Below, piece by piece: positions 44,361-55,964 of a DNA stretch of 64,000 nt (position 1 is the stretch's first letter; every line of letters begins with the position of its first letter). Below the pieces are notes generated by a model, which did no database searches, was not told where the DNA came from, and saw only the letters and a list, made by a program, of their open reading frames with translations. The stretch lies in the NCBI GenBank assembly GCA_028532985.1, contig JANCIK010000011.1, forward strand, positions 2,914,001-2,978,000, given 5' to 3'. The position numbers and the translations under genes were made by a program. Source of the DNA: Stropharia rugosoannulata. Lineage: Eukaryota; Basidiomycota; Agaricomycetes; Agaricales; Strophariaceae.

Positions 44361-45330
44361 TATACGCGATTGCTAGTAATCGTTTTGGCTATTAAAATAT
44401 TAATGACTCCACGACATTTCTGTGTTGGATCCATACGCAAACAACTCGAAGGGGATACTACTGATGCATTTTTAATCAGATTTATTATTATAATTGACGA
44501 TTATCATTTATTCCCAAACTGAAAGCAAATTGTGAGGAACAACTCAACAACACACATTCCCATGCAGGCAATTGTCGCATCGTACTGTAACAAGACTAAT
44601 CATTTAATGAACCAAAAAAAAAAAAAACAATAGAATCATTCCCTTTTCTTGGACGTTAAAGTGAAGGGACCTGCAACTCATTTTACTCCTTCGTGTTTCT
44701 TGAAGGAGTGATAGAGATATCTTATCAACTTATATCACATTGCTAATGTGTGAAATGACACTGACCGTGTCATTCCGCAACCCATTCATCTATGGTACCA
44801 TCGTGGGCCTTGGAGACGCAGTAGCAGAGTAACTGCCATCTCCTCCCTTTATTGTAGCCGTGACCGAACTCTGCGCTCCCTGGATTTCGCGCACTTACCC
44901 CTCTCCACTGTGCTTGATTTATAATTTATTTGACTCTGAAATTGCTATATATTTTATTGTACATACGTAGTGCATGCGCCTCCGTGTAGTCGCTTTTCTT
45001 GCTGTTTTATGGATATAATACACTCTTGAGCCCCTGGGCCTCGGTGCTGATTGCCGCGCGGTGCCGCGCATCTCAGATCTGCATTAGGCCTAATCCACGT
45101 CGGGTAAAATTTCGACGTTTCGAGCTTTCGAATCAACTTTTCTGGCTTTTGTGGAGTTGTAAAAATGCAGTACGACATCTAAATTATTTTTCCCATTATC
45201 AGCTGAAATACTTCAACAATGAGAAATACTATGTCCATACGCTCATTGTAGATATCCTACCGCGTCGTTGACCTAAGCACCAAATGTAGATTCTAAATAT
45301 TCATACCACAAATTCTACAAAGGATCTAAT
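44361..45330. other. Intergenic between paralogues
   Basis: A/T-rich, with a poly(A) run at 44614-44627. 'tcattccgcaacccat' (44779) is the inverted form of the promoter word GATGGGTTGCGGA and recurs at 46478. No gene seen. Confidence 0.5.
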
Positions 45331-45942
45331 TTATCTGCCTACGTGCCCATGATGCCCAGTGAGCGCGCGCATCGCGTTATTCGCCTCATGCGTCCCGGAA
45401 TGTGCCAATGAAGTCGAGTGGATCGCCGTGTCGATGTGCTGCTGGTGATTTGAACGCAGGGGCCCGTTGTTGCCCAGTGTGTACAGGTGCTCGTGCTGCT
45501 CGGCAATTCTGTTGTAGTGCGTCACCCGCCCGTCGTGGTATGCCGCGGTGGAGTGCAGATAGGTTGCGTGATCTGCGTTACCCGCGGCGGAGTGCGCGAG
45601 CGCGTGCGCGCTGTGCATCTCTGCCGCGTTCTCGTGTGCGTAGGCTGCATTGCGATTCGCACCTGCTGTCTGGGTGTGTGCTGCGACTGCCGCCTGGTGA
45701 CTGTGCCAGTCTTCGTAGGCGCGTCTCATCAGGACGCTGTCGCTTGTGTCATAAACGTTTCGCTTCTAGTAGACAGAGTCAGTGGGAAGAATATGATGCA
45801 AAGGAGTTGGGCCTACATTGATCAGTGAAGACGTTTTACCGGTGACGCTTCTAGCCTCAAGGCGATTGTATTGAGGTAGAGCTGCGATGCCTGAGGCAAG
45901 GAGTAGGATGGCGACGAAAGAAGTAAAGAATTTCTTGGTGAT
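45331..45942 (-). CDS. Secreted His/Ala-rich protein, paralogue 2 (start codon lost or moved)
   Basis: Exons 45817-45942 and 45331-45765 mirror paralogue 1, with the same phase-0 intron (51 nt). The body is intact: ITKKFFTSFVAILLLASGIAALPQ signal-like segment, RRAYEDWHSHQAAVAAHTQ, HALAHSAAGNADHATYLH, end MRALTGHHGHVGR. At the position of paralogue 1's ATG this copy reads ATC, so the signal peptide has no adjacent start codon. An upstream in-frame ATG at 46077 would add a 45-residue polar leader that should mask secretion, unless an unrecognised 5' exon supplies the start. The body's open frame argues against long-standing decay. Confidence 0.65.
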
Positions 45943-46160
45943 TTGATATCTCGACCTGCGAGGATAGAAGTAAAGGTTGTTAAGTAGATCGGTTGTGAGC
46001 TCAGCTGAGGTTTGAACCTGTTGAGTGCTCGCTTTTATACGCCCATAGTTTAGGACGCCACTGCACTTCGAGTTCAAGTCGTTGCTTCAGTATCTGGTAA
46101 GCTTGGAGCCATCCTCTGCTGCGAGACTGGATGGGTTGCGGATTTCTCAGCCACATAAGA
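45943..46160 (-). promoter_or_regulatory. Conserved upstream region of paralogue 2
   Basis: It carries TCTCGACCTGCGAG (45949-45962), GAGCTCAGCTGAGG (about 45998), 'gcttttatacg' and ACTGGATGGGTTGCGGATTTC (about 46125). These match paralogue 1's upstream blocks in order. Confidence 0.6.
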
Positions 46161-46589
46161 CGATTTCTAATAATCCTTGCGGGCAGAAAAGGCTTAGTGA
46201 GTATGTTCGTCGTGTCAAACATCCTAATGGGGGTATTATACCCGAACAGACATTAAGTAGTCTCTGATATACGCATAACGTGAGCGCTGTCTCTGCAAAT
46301 TGGCGGCTCATAAAATATTCGTACCATGACCAGTCCGGAATGCATGGACGAACATCATTATCATCATGGGCCCTGCCACTAGTACCAGCACGCCCTGTGC
46401 ATAGGTTTTACAAGCGATTTTCAGAGGTTGGAATGAGGTAAAAATATCTGTGTGCACACAAACCCTGTTTGTCATTCCGCAACCCATCGTCTAAGATTAT
46501 AGAAATGCTTGTTAATCCACTACATAGTCCCTAACACGCTCAGTCTGGATTCTGGAAGGCGACTAATGATCCGATTTATTTGCTCCATT
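46161..46589. other. Intergenic; no gene seen
   Basis: Left flank of the candidate 13.8 kb element. Confidence 0.4.
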
Positions 46590-46612
46590 CATCAGATTTT
46601 TGACCATTTAGT
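46590..46612 (+). repeat. Left inverted end of candidate element
   Basis: Pairs with 60377-60399, including a perfect 14-mer TTTGACCATTTAGT. Confidence 0.65.
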
Positions 46613-46928
46613 ATTTTCTGGTTTCTGACCCTGAAAACCAATAAAAACCGATGAAAACCCGTGAAACCAGATTCCCTGGAAACACATGTATAATTTCGGT
46701 AAAACCAGCATAGTGGTCAATTGGTAAGGCACCTCGGAAACTCAAAAAAACAAAGAAACTACGGAAAGACTGTGGTACCAAAAAAACCAGCAGAGAGGAA
46801 ACCTGAAAAAACTCAAAGAAACATTGAAGTACAGTTTGCTACTAAAACTTATACCTCGACTGAAGGATGTATTAAATTATAACAAATCTCTTTTCAAATG
46901 CAGCAGTGACCTCGTAGATGCTCTTGAC

Positions 46929-49820
46929 TTAGCCGGGAGACATTCCAAGTCGGTATGCTGACAGCGTGGAGTAGTTTGCTTGAGACTCGAGTTCTTCGTC
47001 ATCAGCCTCGTTTTCGCCATATGAGAGAATTTCCTGCCAATGGGGTATGCTATTCTTGTTAATAACTTGCCCAAAATCCTTCATTGCTTTCCAATAATTT
47101 GCATGGGCGAAGTCGGGAGGTTTCTTAAAGACACCAGTAAGATATGCCCGAAATGCTCGCTCAACCTAGTGAGTTGAGATTTGTATAAGTACCCCTTGAC
47201 ACTCGTTAACCCTCAAGTAAATTCATACTCACCGCAGCCAGTATAAGAATATAAAGTCCTTTAGGGGGATTTGTTGGCCCAATTGGTGGGTATAACTCCG
47301 AATTTTTTGCATAGCTTAGATACTTTGTAGCGAAGGGATGAATAAATTGCGAGCATAGATATCCAGCGGGAGGCTATATGTAAGCATGTTAGTGTTATAT
47401 GACATGTTAAGTCCAAGAAACGACATACTATGTAGTTACTGTCAGCTCTTTTAGCTTTACATTCCTGCGGAGTAGGCTTTGCATAGAATGCTGGGCCATT
47501 ATTTTTGAGGGCCCACTGCACGTAGTCTCGAATAGCTCTCGCTTGTCCTAAAAATGGTTCAGCCGCAAAAAAATCAACTATATATTCTTGAATGTCGATG
47601 GCTAGCTTAGAACGCCTTGTTTTTAACCGCTCGTATGCCTATTAATAGAATTATTAAATCAACTTGATTGATTACGACACATGCACTTACCCTTTTGACG
47701 ATAAGATTGTCAGTGATTAGATCCAAGTCTACCATCGGAAATGCGAGGTTGAAGCATTGCTGGACAGTAGCTAAGAACTCAATTGAATCTGGCATAAAGT
47801 CAAGGAAGGGAGCTTCCGACACATAAAGAGCGTGTGTCAAAGTAGGAAGGCACACTTTCGACCAGCGTACATCATCTAAAAATTCATTAGTCGCGTCGTT
47901 TGCTTCCTTTTCCAGACGCCTCGACTGTTTCCCAGCCTTAACTGTATTAAGCCTTTTTGTTGATTTGATTGTAGCCATCTAACTCGCATTACTACTAAGT
48001 ATCACAAGAAGCGGTCAACTGCCTACCTCATCTGTGTTCTTATTTAAACCAGCTCTCTGGGTGGAGAGCTTAGCGGTGCCTTGAAAGGGGGCCTGTGAGT
48101 GAAGAGCAACTAGCTGTGAAATGTTCAATAGCAATAATATTAGCATAAATGCACAATAATAAGTAAACAAATTATGATACTCGACCTGATTCTTTCTAGT
48201 GAAGGTTTGCGACTGTACTTGACCAATATCTTTTCGGTTCGGAACTTGGAAGCCTTGAGGGCGCCCACTGCCGACTTTTGAGTATTTATCAAACACTGTT
48301 GGTCTAGTTCCTAAAGCATCCTCATCTTGTAATCCCCCTAGTTCAAACGGATCTGGTATTTCCTCGTTAAGTCTGAGGTCTTTTTCCTTTCGAAGGGCCT
48401 TTGCCGAGCTTTTCAAGCCTGCATTGTTATACTGTTTGACAGTCATACTATCGCCTGAAAGTGTGGGATTTTGTCTATTGAAATAATTAGCTAGATCCTA
48501 CAAAAATAAATAATGATGGCATCACGGTTCACCTTGCTTGACGAGTCTGACTTGCTGGATCTCGAAGCTCATTCATCTTCTGTTCGATATCCTTCCGGGT
48601 CTTTCCCCTCTCAGGCTTTTTCATTTTCTTCACTTTAACCTGAAAAACAGAAAGAGTAAGCTATTCAATAGTTTATGAATCATCAGTTCTTATGCCTCAC
48701 AGACCTCTTTCTCCATAGTGGGCTTTTTCTGCTTCTTAGCTGGAGTGAACATCTGTGCTTCAAGTTCATCCGAGAACTCAGTGCAGTTATCAGCCTCGGT
48801 GAAGTCGAATTCCTCTTCATCGCTGTCCGCAGGTTCTTCACCACTATCCACGGGTTCTTCACTGCTATCCACACGCTCTTCATTGATGTCTACAGGAGCG
48901 TTTAAAGCGACCATACTCCCCAGTTTGTGTTCATTGCTATTTGATCTGCCGTGTCCTTGATTCTTATTCCGTATTTTTCCGCCTTGCAGTGCCGCAGAAA
49001 GTCGTTGTGGGTTGTAAACACAAGCGGCTTCTTGCTCCTCTACAATGTTCATTTCGGCAAATTGCTGCTTAGCTTGTTCCCCTAGACGAATAAGCTCTAC
49101 CAGTTGAAGGCGCTGCTTTTCCCGATCTGCCATGACTTCCTCATGCGTGCGCCGGGGTGTGGGCTTGTCTATAAGCCCAGGATGTATATTTCTCCCTTCG
49201 CGATCGGGAAGCACTTTGCGAAGGGAGGCTGGTGGCGGTGGTGAAAGACTTCGGTTTGGTACCAAAGAATCCACTGGTGCTTTTGCAGTAGGCATTGAAG
49301 AGAGCTCGTGGCCGGGCCCATTGCCGGGCTCATCTGATGCGGTGGCCTTGATCTTCGGAGGTCTTCCTCTTCGCTTCAGTAGCTGTGGAATTGCTTCTAG
49401 AGGAGCTAATGGTGTTGCAACACTTGTATCATTGTGCTGATTCTTTGTCACGAGCTCTAGAGTGGTAGAACATTGACTGTGAGCAATGACAAGCCGCCAA
49501 GTCTTATAGAAACTTGGCCACTTACGATCAGCATCCGGGTCTTGTGCATTTGACTTAGATTTGCCATTATTTTTGCTGACCTTCCGTTTTTTCTTTACTG
49601 GTGAATCGTCATCGGGCTCAACAGCTGCGGATTCAATAGCTGGAGTGGTGTTGTTATTTTCCTCGCCTGGAGAGGATGTTTCTGCCGTCTTTCGCTTGGT
49701 ACGGGTCTTATTGTCTTTCTTTGTTGTGGCATCTTTGAAATCTTCCAATGCCATACCTTGCTGTTCTGGTTCTTCGGACGTGGTCTTGCGAGAGCGATTA
49801 CTAGGTTTCTTTGGAGGCAT
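46929..49820 (-). CDS. Uncharacterised multi-exon protein of a transposon-associated Agaricomycete type
   Basis: Starts MPPKKPSNRSRKTTSEEPEQ at 49820. The N-terminal 350 residues are charged and probably disordered, with nuclear-localisation-like KKKRK, an AT-hook-like RRGRPPK, and a Ser-Glu-Glu-Pro-Val-Asp-Ser repeat (EERVDSSEEPVDSGEEPADS). Exons at about 48650-48550, 48480-48190, 48110-48020, 47978-47700, 47640-47440 and 47370-46929 add a helical C-terminal region: SKVCLPTLTHALYVSEAPFL, NLAFPMVDLDLITDNLIVKR, AYERLKTRRSKLAIDIQEYI, SQFIHPFATKYLSYAKNSEL, ILAAVERAFRAYLTGVFKKP. That region recalls uncharacterised Agaricomycete proteins such as those in the DUF6532 class, but I am not certain. 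It shares a 255-bp divergent promoter with the 50076 gene. Confidence 0.6.
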
Positions 49821-50075
49821 AGTTACCGAAGTTGGAGGGAGGGTCCAGTCACAGGAACTAGCATGCAGGCTGCAGCAGGGACACTGTTAGGAGGTTGTTG
49901 GTCGGAAGGGAAGCGTTCTTTGCTTCAGCTTCGAGAAGAAGATGAAGTTTGAACATTAACGTGACTTGGTTGAGTTCCAATCTAGGAATGGAAGCTCGAC
50001 TTACTGTTTTGATCTTTTGCCGCTCTACACATAGTAGAACTTGCACAGAACTTTCGAAGCTTCATCCCCTCCATC
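49821..50075. promoter_or_regulatory. Divergent promoter of the 49820 and 50076 genes
   Basis: The two start codons are 255 bp apart on opposite strands, so upstream signals of both lie here. Confidence 0.55.
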
Positions 50076-51024
50076 ATGTCTTATTTCTCTGAGCTTCCTT
50101 ACAATGTCGAAGCTCCTTCTGTCTATGAGACAGAAGAAGAGTCTCCAACCCTTTCAAAGGATTCAAAGGAAATTAATCAATTACTGGTGTATTTGTCTGG
50201 TTTGGCGCAGCCTCCGATCGATGAAGGACCTGTTCCCAAAGGCATTGAAACTCGACCTATGCCCGAGGAAGAGCAACAAATATACGAGAAGATGAATACA
50301 TATCTTGACGGAAAGATAGAGCAGCTTGAATTAGAATTGAACGAAATCCGGCAAAGTAACTTGGTTGAACACAGTGCCGTCGATATTAGCAAGTTCCTCG
50401 AGGACAGTGTCAGTGATGAAGGTGACGAGGTATCAAGAGGGCGAAGTAGAAGCCGTAGTCCCAGATCGTCCAAAGATAGCGCCACAATGAACTCGGGAAT
50501 AGATAAACAGGCTGAAGAGTTAGCTCAAAAGGCAGTGTGGGCAAGTAATACTGTCTCTACTGTTGGTGACTGCGGCTTACATTCTCTGTGAATTGATAGG
50601 TAGATTTACCAGCACATGACGATATTCTTACCGGGGCTGAAGCTTCAAAGCTTCTTAGCAAGGTCTACCATATAGAGGACTATTGCATCGTCATGAAATC
50701 CTACGCTGACAAGCAGTACAAGTATTCGAAGACAAGGCAGACGATTGCAGCAATACAAGCTTCTGAAGCTCAAAAGCAGAGTCAAATTGTTAGAGACCTC
50801 CTCAACGATCGAGGATATCACTCTTTAGGACGACAAACGCCACTCAGTAATACTCCTCACATTCTGATGTATTCTAATAGTAAGCAATTTTCAATCTTTG
50901 CATGTTCTACATAACACTGATTAATCATGTACTAGACATGTACTATGCATCAATTAACGGTACTGAGGCCATGCCCGTATTACTTATACCCGACGTAGAC
51001 ATACAGCTCCCTGTCCAAACATGA
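50076..51024 (+). CDS. Uncharacterised acidic coiled-coil protein
   Basis: Starts MSYFSELPYNVEAPSVYETE. Introns at about 50565-50601 and 50881-50935 join exons into roughly 280 residues ending LPDVDIQLPVQT-like at TGA 51024. Residues about 70-100 (EEEQQIYEKMNTYLDGKIEQ, then LELELNEIRQ) are a predicted coiled coil. An SR-like patch (RGRSRSRSPRSS) follows, then a second helical part (VMKSYADKQYKYSKTRQTIA). No family recognised. The divergent partnership with the 49820 gene suggests they act together; the coiled coil could mediate that contact (inference). Confidence 0.55.
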
Positions 51025-51099
51025 ACGGTACTATTATTGTACATCATATCATTAATTTCTTGCTATGTAGTCTTCGCAAATCCAATGTTTCGTGTCTTG

Positions 51100-52970
51100 C
51101 AAGAATGACGGACCCCAAGCCACACCTCGCCGCCAGTGTAAGACATTAATTACAACGGTTCTGCCATACAACCAACCCTCCGCGTTGACCTGCTCGTCCT
51201 CACCGCTCGTAGATATAACACTCGTGGGGGATTCACTCGCCCAGATATGCCTCGGATACACTTCAACCACACAGCTCACCGCGAGGGCCATGGGGTCCCT
51301 GGCTAAACGCAGCGCCTGAACGCGGGTTGAGCATGGTCACGAGTATCGTCTGTCCTTCCAGCATCAGTGACGTACCTGATGTGTCGATGCTAACGGTGGC
51401 ATTTGTGTGCATGCGCCACCGAACGTCGGCGGTGGCAATAACTTTGTCTTGAAGGGGCACTTGTCGCCGCCCATTGAGGAGACGGATGCCACGCTGAACA
51501 GTTGACCTGTGGCAAGATAGGTTAAATTACACTGTAATGAACATTGATGATGATGAACAACTTACACAGAAAAGTAGTCTGAAGTTATGTCCGTTACCCG
51601 GAAAGCCGAATCGTTTGTAACGAGAGATACAACTGTGCTATCTCTTTGAACTGTGTTCGATGAATCGTGAGTGATGATTGGGGCGGCGGTAACATTCTGG
51701 TTGGTCTTGTTAATCAAAATGGTATTCTGGCCCTCAGTCATCTTGCGGTAATATTACCAACGGATAGCATTCTGAGTGTCGCTCGTGAAGTACCAACCGA
51801 AACCCGCATTCTGAGTGGAGGCGGACAACACGGGCCCTAGACCGTACTGAATCATTGTGAAGCGCATCTGTGCCTTCTGATCATCGCTCCAGACATCATT
51901 AAGCCAGTCATAGGCAACACCAAAGACAGCAAGGAGATCAAACTCAGAGACGCGAGTGAATACAGCAGAAGCAGCATCTGTCGGATGTCTCCAGGAATAT
52001 GCTCTCCGCATCGAAGGAACAGTGCCAGGTATAACGGACGGTTGTCTGGGCGGAGGGGGCTGGTACCAGGCATCAGAAGGTATAACACATTGTTCGTGTG
52101 CATACTGTGAGCCACTGGTATATCGAGGGCCAGTCGCTGTAGGTGGTTGGGAGTTGTAGGTAGATGCTGAATTCGACGCCGGTAGGTACATTTTGTTCTG
52201 GGGTGGGATCAACTTGAATAACCTGTTTGAGATGGCGCGCACTCTTGACGATCAGGTCCAATTGGGTATGGGCCTGCGCCAGCATCCACCCGGGCCTAGG
52301 CGGCTCAGTGGAACCAGCCACCACCGTCTGACGACAATGTAGCATGGGCCATCGCAAACCTCTCCATGACTTCCATCCCCCAGCCATCCATACGGCATAC
52401 ATCAGCCCCTCCGCCGCCCCTGCTCGGCCAACTTTCTCTCCCAGCCAATCCCAGTGTTGCTCTCCCTCTACTCCAACGCGCGGCCCTACTCGCGTCGCTA
52501 TCCTGCCCACAGTCGGCATAAGTCTACGCTTGTCCCCCTCCCTCGAAGCGTGCTCGCACCTTGAACATCCAGCATATCTCCACTTCGGTGCTGCCCAGTA
52601 TAAACTCGGACATTCGGCGGCATCAAGGAAGTGGTTGGTGTTCTTGTCAGTGCGGACCGAAGGAGGTATTCTATAGCGGATGTCACGGTTAACCGTTAGC
52701 CAACAGCTCCCCAAACAGTTATGTCAATTCTCACCTGAATCCCCGCGCATGGGCATCCGGTATGCATAAGCAAACACCTTGATGCGCATCTTGACCTCGC
52801 GAGCATGGTTGAGGATGCCACTAGAGTCATCCATGTGGTAAACCACCGGCAGCGACGGATAGTACATTGTGGCATTTCCAAAGATGTTGCCATTCCAGCT
52901 TTGAAGGTAGAGATTGTTTGGAAACGAGTTAGGAAAAGTGTACGAGAGGGTGATGAGGCAGGGACGGTCT
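51100..52970 (-). pseudogene. Heparinase II/III-like polysaccharide lyase, degraded
   Basis: Minus-strand pieces occur in the right order but different frames. These are FPNNLYLQSWNGNIFGNATM with HAREVKMRIKVFAYAYRM (52930-52740), a TDKNTNHFLDAAE fragment (about 52650) after a frameshift, SEFDLLAVFGVAYDWLNDVW with FGWYFTSDTQNA (51990-51760), and a C-terminal part EGQNTILINKTNQNVTAAPI, RGIRLLNGRRQV, ADVRWRMHTNATVSI, LVTMLNPRSGAAF (51750-51310). The last overlaps stops. The catalytic middle between NAIRW and EGQN is deleted. Such secreted fungal proteins cleave acidic polysaccharides; this copy cannot be functional. Confidence 0.6.
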
Positions 52971-53039
52971 GGGTAAACAAAAGTTGGACTGGGGTTGGAA
53001 GGTTGGAAGGGGTCAGTAATTGCCGCACCAGGTCCAAGG

Positions 53040-53230
53040 TCTCCATACGCCCAAGGTCTCCATACGCCTGGTCATTTACAAGCTTTTCCGCTTTCTCTCG
53101 AGCCAGAGAAATATTGCCCCTTTGAATGAGAGTGGCGATGTCGGTATGCATGATATTGGCTTGTGAATCATTCTTTGCCTGTATCTGATCCAGTCTCTGA
53201 GAGGCCAGACGAAGCCGAGCCTTCATTGTG
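53040..53230 (-). pseudogene. IST1-like domain fragment
   Basis: An open segment reading KARLRLASQRLDQIQAKNDS..HTDIATLIQRGNISLAREKA..LVNDQAYGDL matches the start of the Ist1 domain (ESCRT-III-associated, vacuolar sorting). It stops after about 65 residues, where the heparinase-like fragment begins in another frame, so the rest of the gene is missing. A short tandem duplication ('ccaaggtctccatacgc') lies at the break (about 53036-53066). Confidence 0.5.
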
Positions 53231-53314
53231 TCAGATGGCTAGTTGTTGCCACACAGAAGCGAGAACGAACCTTCACTGCAACTGCTTCCCACTTAGATAT
53301 TCCGATATTCCGAC

Positions 53315-55964
53315 TCAGGCAGTCCCGAGGCTTGCTGAGGGCAAAATCGAACGAGAGGCCAGCGGAGGAGAGTGGTTGAGCTAAAAAGTCCGAGTTAGAA
53401 AATACGTTCGCCTCCTCATAACCCGGTTATAAAGTATCACATACCATATCAACCACAATGACCCCGATCTGTGTGAGACTGTACTGATAGACATAGCAAT
53501 GGAAGAGGTAGCGATGTGGAGGCATCACATATTCGTCGCGTTCGCGCTCGCCGTCGCGCTCCTCTTGTTGTTTAAAAACAAATGAGTCGCGCGCGTTGTT
53601 GACATTGAACGAGCCATAGCCTGGGCCATCTGTGTCCGTGGTCTTGTCTTTCTGTGGCGCGGTCTCCCTGGATTTCGTCTGACTCGAACCTAAAAGTCCC
53701 ATCTCCCCTAGTGAGCCGGAGTCGTGTGGCGGCAGATGCGCTAGGCCTCCCATAGAAGGCGATGTAGGGGGCGACGCTGCCGGCGTATGATGTCCATCAG
53801 CATCGAAAGCGGGCAAATACGGCTCCAGGATGATATGTCTGTTTGTGCATTTATACCATGAGCAAACACCATTCAACGATGGCGGAGTACCTCTCACCTT
53901 TGTGTCTCACGGAATGACGCTAAAGTATCTCGTACTTTATTCCGCACCTCTGTAATCTTCGCGATTTTTTCTTTTTGGCGCTTTTCTGCTTCAACCTGGC
54001 CGATCCCGAAAACGTATTGTATTCGGCCTTCTCGCACACCACCCAGCCATGTTTGTGCTGTGCTCATTCCAAGATGACACGCTTCCAAGAGTGGGTCACA
54101 GCTTATGTAGTAGCGCAGTAAGTAAGATCATTCAGTGACATGACTAACGACGGACGTACCTCTCCTTCAAAAGCTCTTTTGTCCGTTCAACATATTCTTC
54201 CTCATGAGGGTCATGCAGGCGTGTCATTTCCAAATTCAAATACCTCTGCGACTCAAACGTGCCGACAGCATACTCGGGCCGCCTCGAGCGCGCCCGCGAA
54301 CGCGCCAGGGACAACAACGAAGAATGCAGGATATGGTGATGGTGGTGCTGGCTATCATGCCCATGGCTGCTGCCATAAGAATGGCCGTGGGATAGGCCGA
54401 TAGGGGCATGCAAGTGCAGATGCGAACGCGCAACTGAGTGCGAGCGGCCGTGTGCGTGCTTCCGCTTCCTTGGTGTCCCAGGAGAGTGTGGTGTGTCTCG
54501 AGAACGCGCGAGCCGCAGTCCAGACTCGCCGTCCGTATCGGGATCCACACGCTCGAGGGAGCCACCGCGCGACGTGGCGCGCGACAACACCCGCCGGGGT
54601 GTCCCTGGTGCAGTTCCAGCGGGCGTCGGGTTAGCCGTCCCAGGAAAACGCTCCCGCCCAGGGTCCACAAGCGAGAAATATACGCCTAACCCGTCCGCAC
54701 GGCCGGCAAGACGTCGGAACAGTGCCTGGAAAGTCCGGAAATCTTCTGGAGAGAAACGAGCGTATATTAAATCCGATTTGAGCATGCGCGCCGCGGCTGC
54801 CAGAGGTATAAGGGCGCCTTCGACTTTCTTCGTTTCCGTACGAAGCGCGAGGAGGTCGGATGCAAAAGATTCTGAATGTATGGGTTTGGATAGCATGTTG
54901 CGGTGTATTGTGAGTGCTGAAAGCATGGGGGCCGTTACGGCGCCCAGGCGAGTGGTGAATTGAGCTGAATTAGTAGCTGGGAATACAAGGACTGAAGCGA
55001 CTAGAGCGAGAGCACTGTGACACGCTATAGGGGCAGCAATAGCGCGCCCGACGAGATAGAATGGATAGGGGAAAAGGGACGCAGTTGTTAAGCTGATATC
55101 TTTTTCAAAGTCAAAGGATGAAAACAGACGGACAGACGAGTCACTCACCTAGACAGATACACCCAAAAACGCAAGCTAACGTGTAAGGTCCTGGGCCTTG
55201 ACGTACTTTCACATACAGGAAAAAAGCGCTTCCGAAGAAAACAAAAATAGCCATGATGATAGTTGGCTGCGATGATAGACAGTCAGTTGCGCACCATTCC
55301 CGACAAGCCGGATAACTCACTGCAGCTTCAATATACCGCCCAGTAACAACATCGAGAAATGACGCCGAAGGATCGCTGAAATGGCGAGCAAGGTGGGCAA
55401 GATAAATTCCAAAGCAAGCCCATCTACACGGAACGGTCTCAGACGGGTATAAATATATCAATGCATGGGCTACTCACCCCCATGCAATGCAGACGAATAG
55501 TAAGATAAGCGTCTCCCTTTCGAGAACAGACATGAAAGGGTCACTCGGAGGCGACAAAATCCCAGCTATTCGGTGCGTATGAGAGGCTGTCCGATAGAGC
55601 GAAGAGGATAACATACCAATAAGAATGAGAAAGCTGGCCTTTGTCACAAGTTAGCATCTACTTGCATACAGTCTTTGTTGATACTCACCTGTCCAAGAGC
55701 CCGCTCGAACGCTGGTATCACAAACAAGACGAGAGATATCCATGCCGTCACAGCACAACGAATGGCAGGCTTGATCTTTGACCAGTTCCAGTTGGCTGCG
55801 ACCCACGCGAAGCGATTACTGATGAAATCTATGACTGGAATAAGCCATTTGCTGCCCAAAATATCCCCGAACGAAGTGGAAGAGGAGGAGGGGCTCAATT
55901 GAGGGGATTTGGAGTTTGCAGGAGACACTTTGACCTCCTTGGGAATGCGGGTGACCCAAAGCAT
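53315..55964 (-). CDS. ArAE-type (ER transporter 6TM/BRE4-like) membrane protein
   Basis: Multi-exon gene of roughly 750 aa. Exon 1 (55689-55964) begins MLWVTRIPKEVKV and has the first conserved segment WNWSKIKPAIRCAVTAWISL. Following exons give helices ASFLILI, ETLILLFVCIAWAWACFGIY, PTIIMAIFVFFGSAFFLYVK, YTLACVFGCICL and a SLFPYPFYLVGRAIAAPIAC segment. A long soluble domain follows, with a His-rich insert (HGHDSQHHHHH), TKELLKERY, and a last helix FHCYVYQYSLTQIGVIVVDM. Layout fits PF10337/PF10334 proteins, proposed exporters of aromatic or organic acids in fungal membranes. No frameshift seen. It lies inside the candidate 13.8 kb element, so it may be cargo or simply host DNA. Confidence 0.72.

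Noticed and set aside
46700..46740. tRNA-like 'gtggtcaattggtaaggca' segment
   Set aside because: It resembles a D-arm/A-box, but no anticodon arm, B box (GGTTCGANNCC) or acceptor pairing follows.
52344..52676. Plus-strand frame of 110 residues
   Set aside because: Antisense to the degraded lyase region, with no domain or conserved start.
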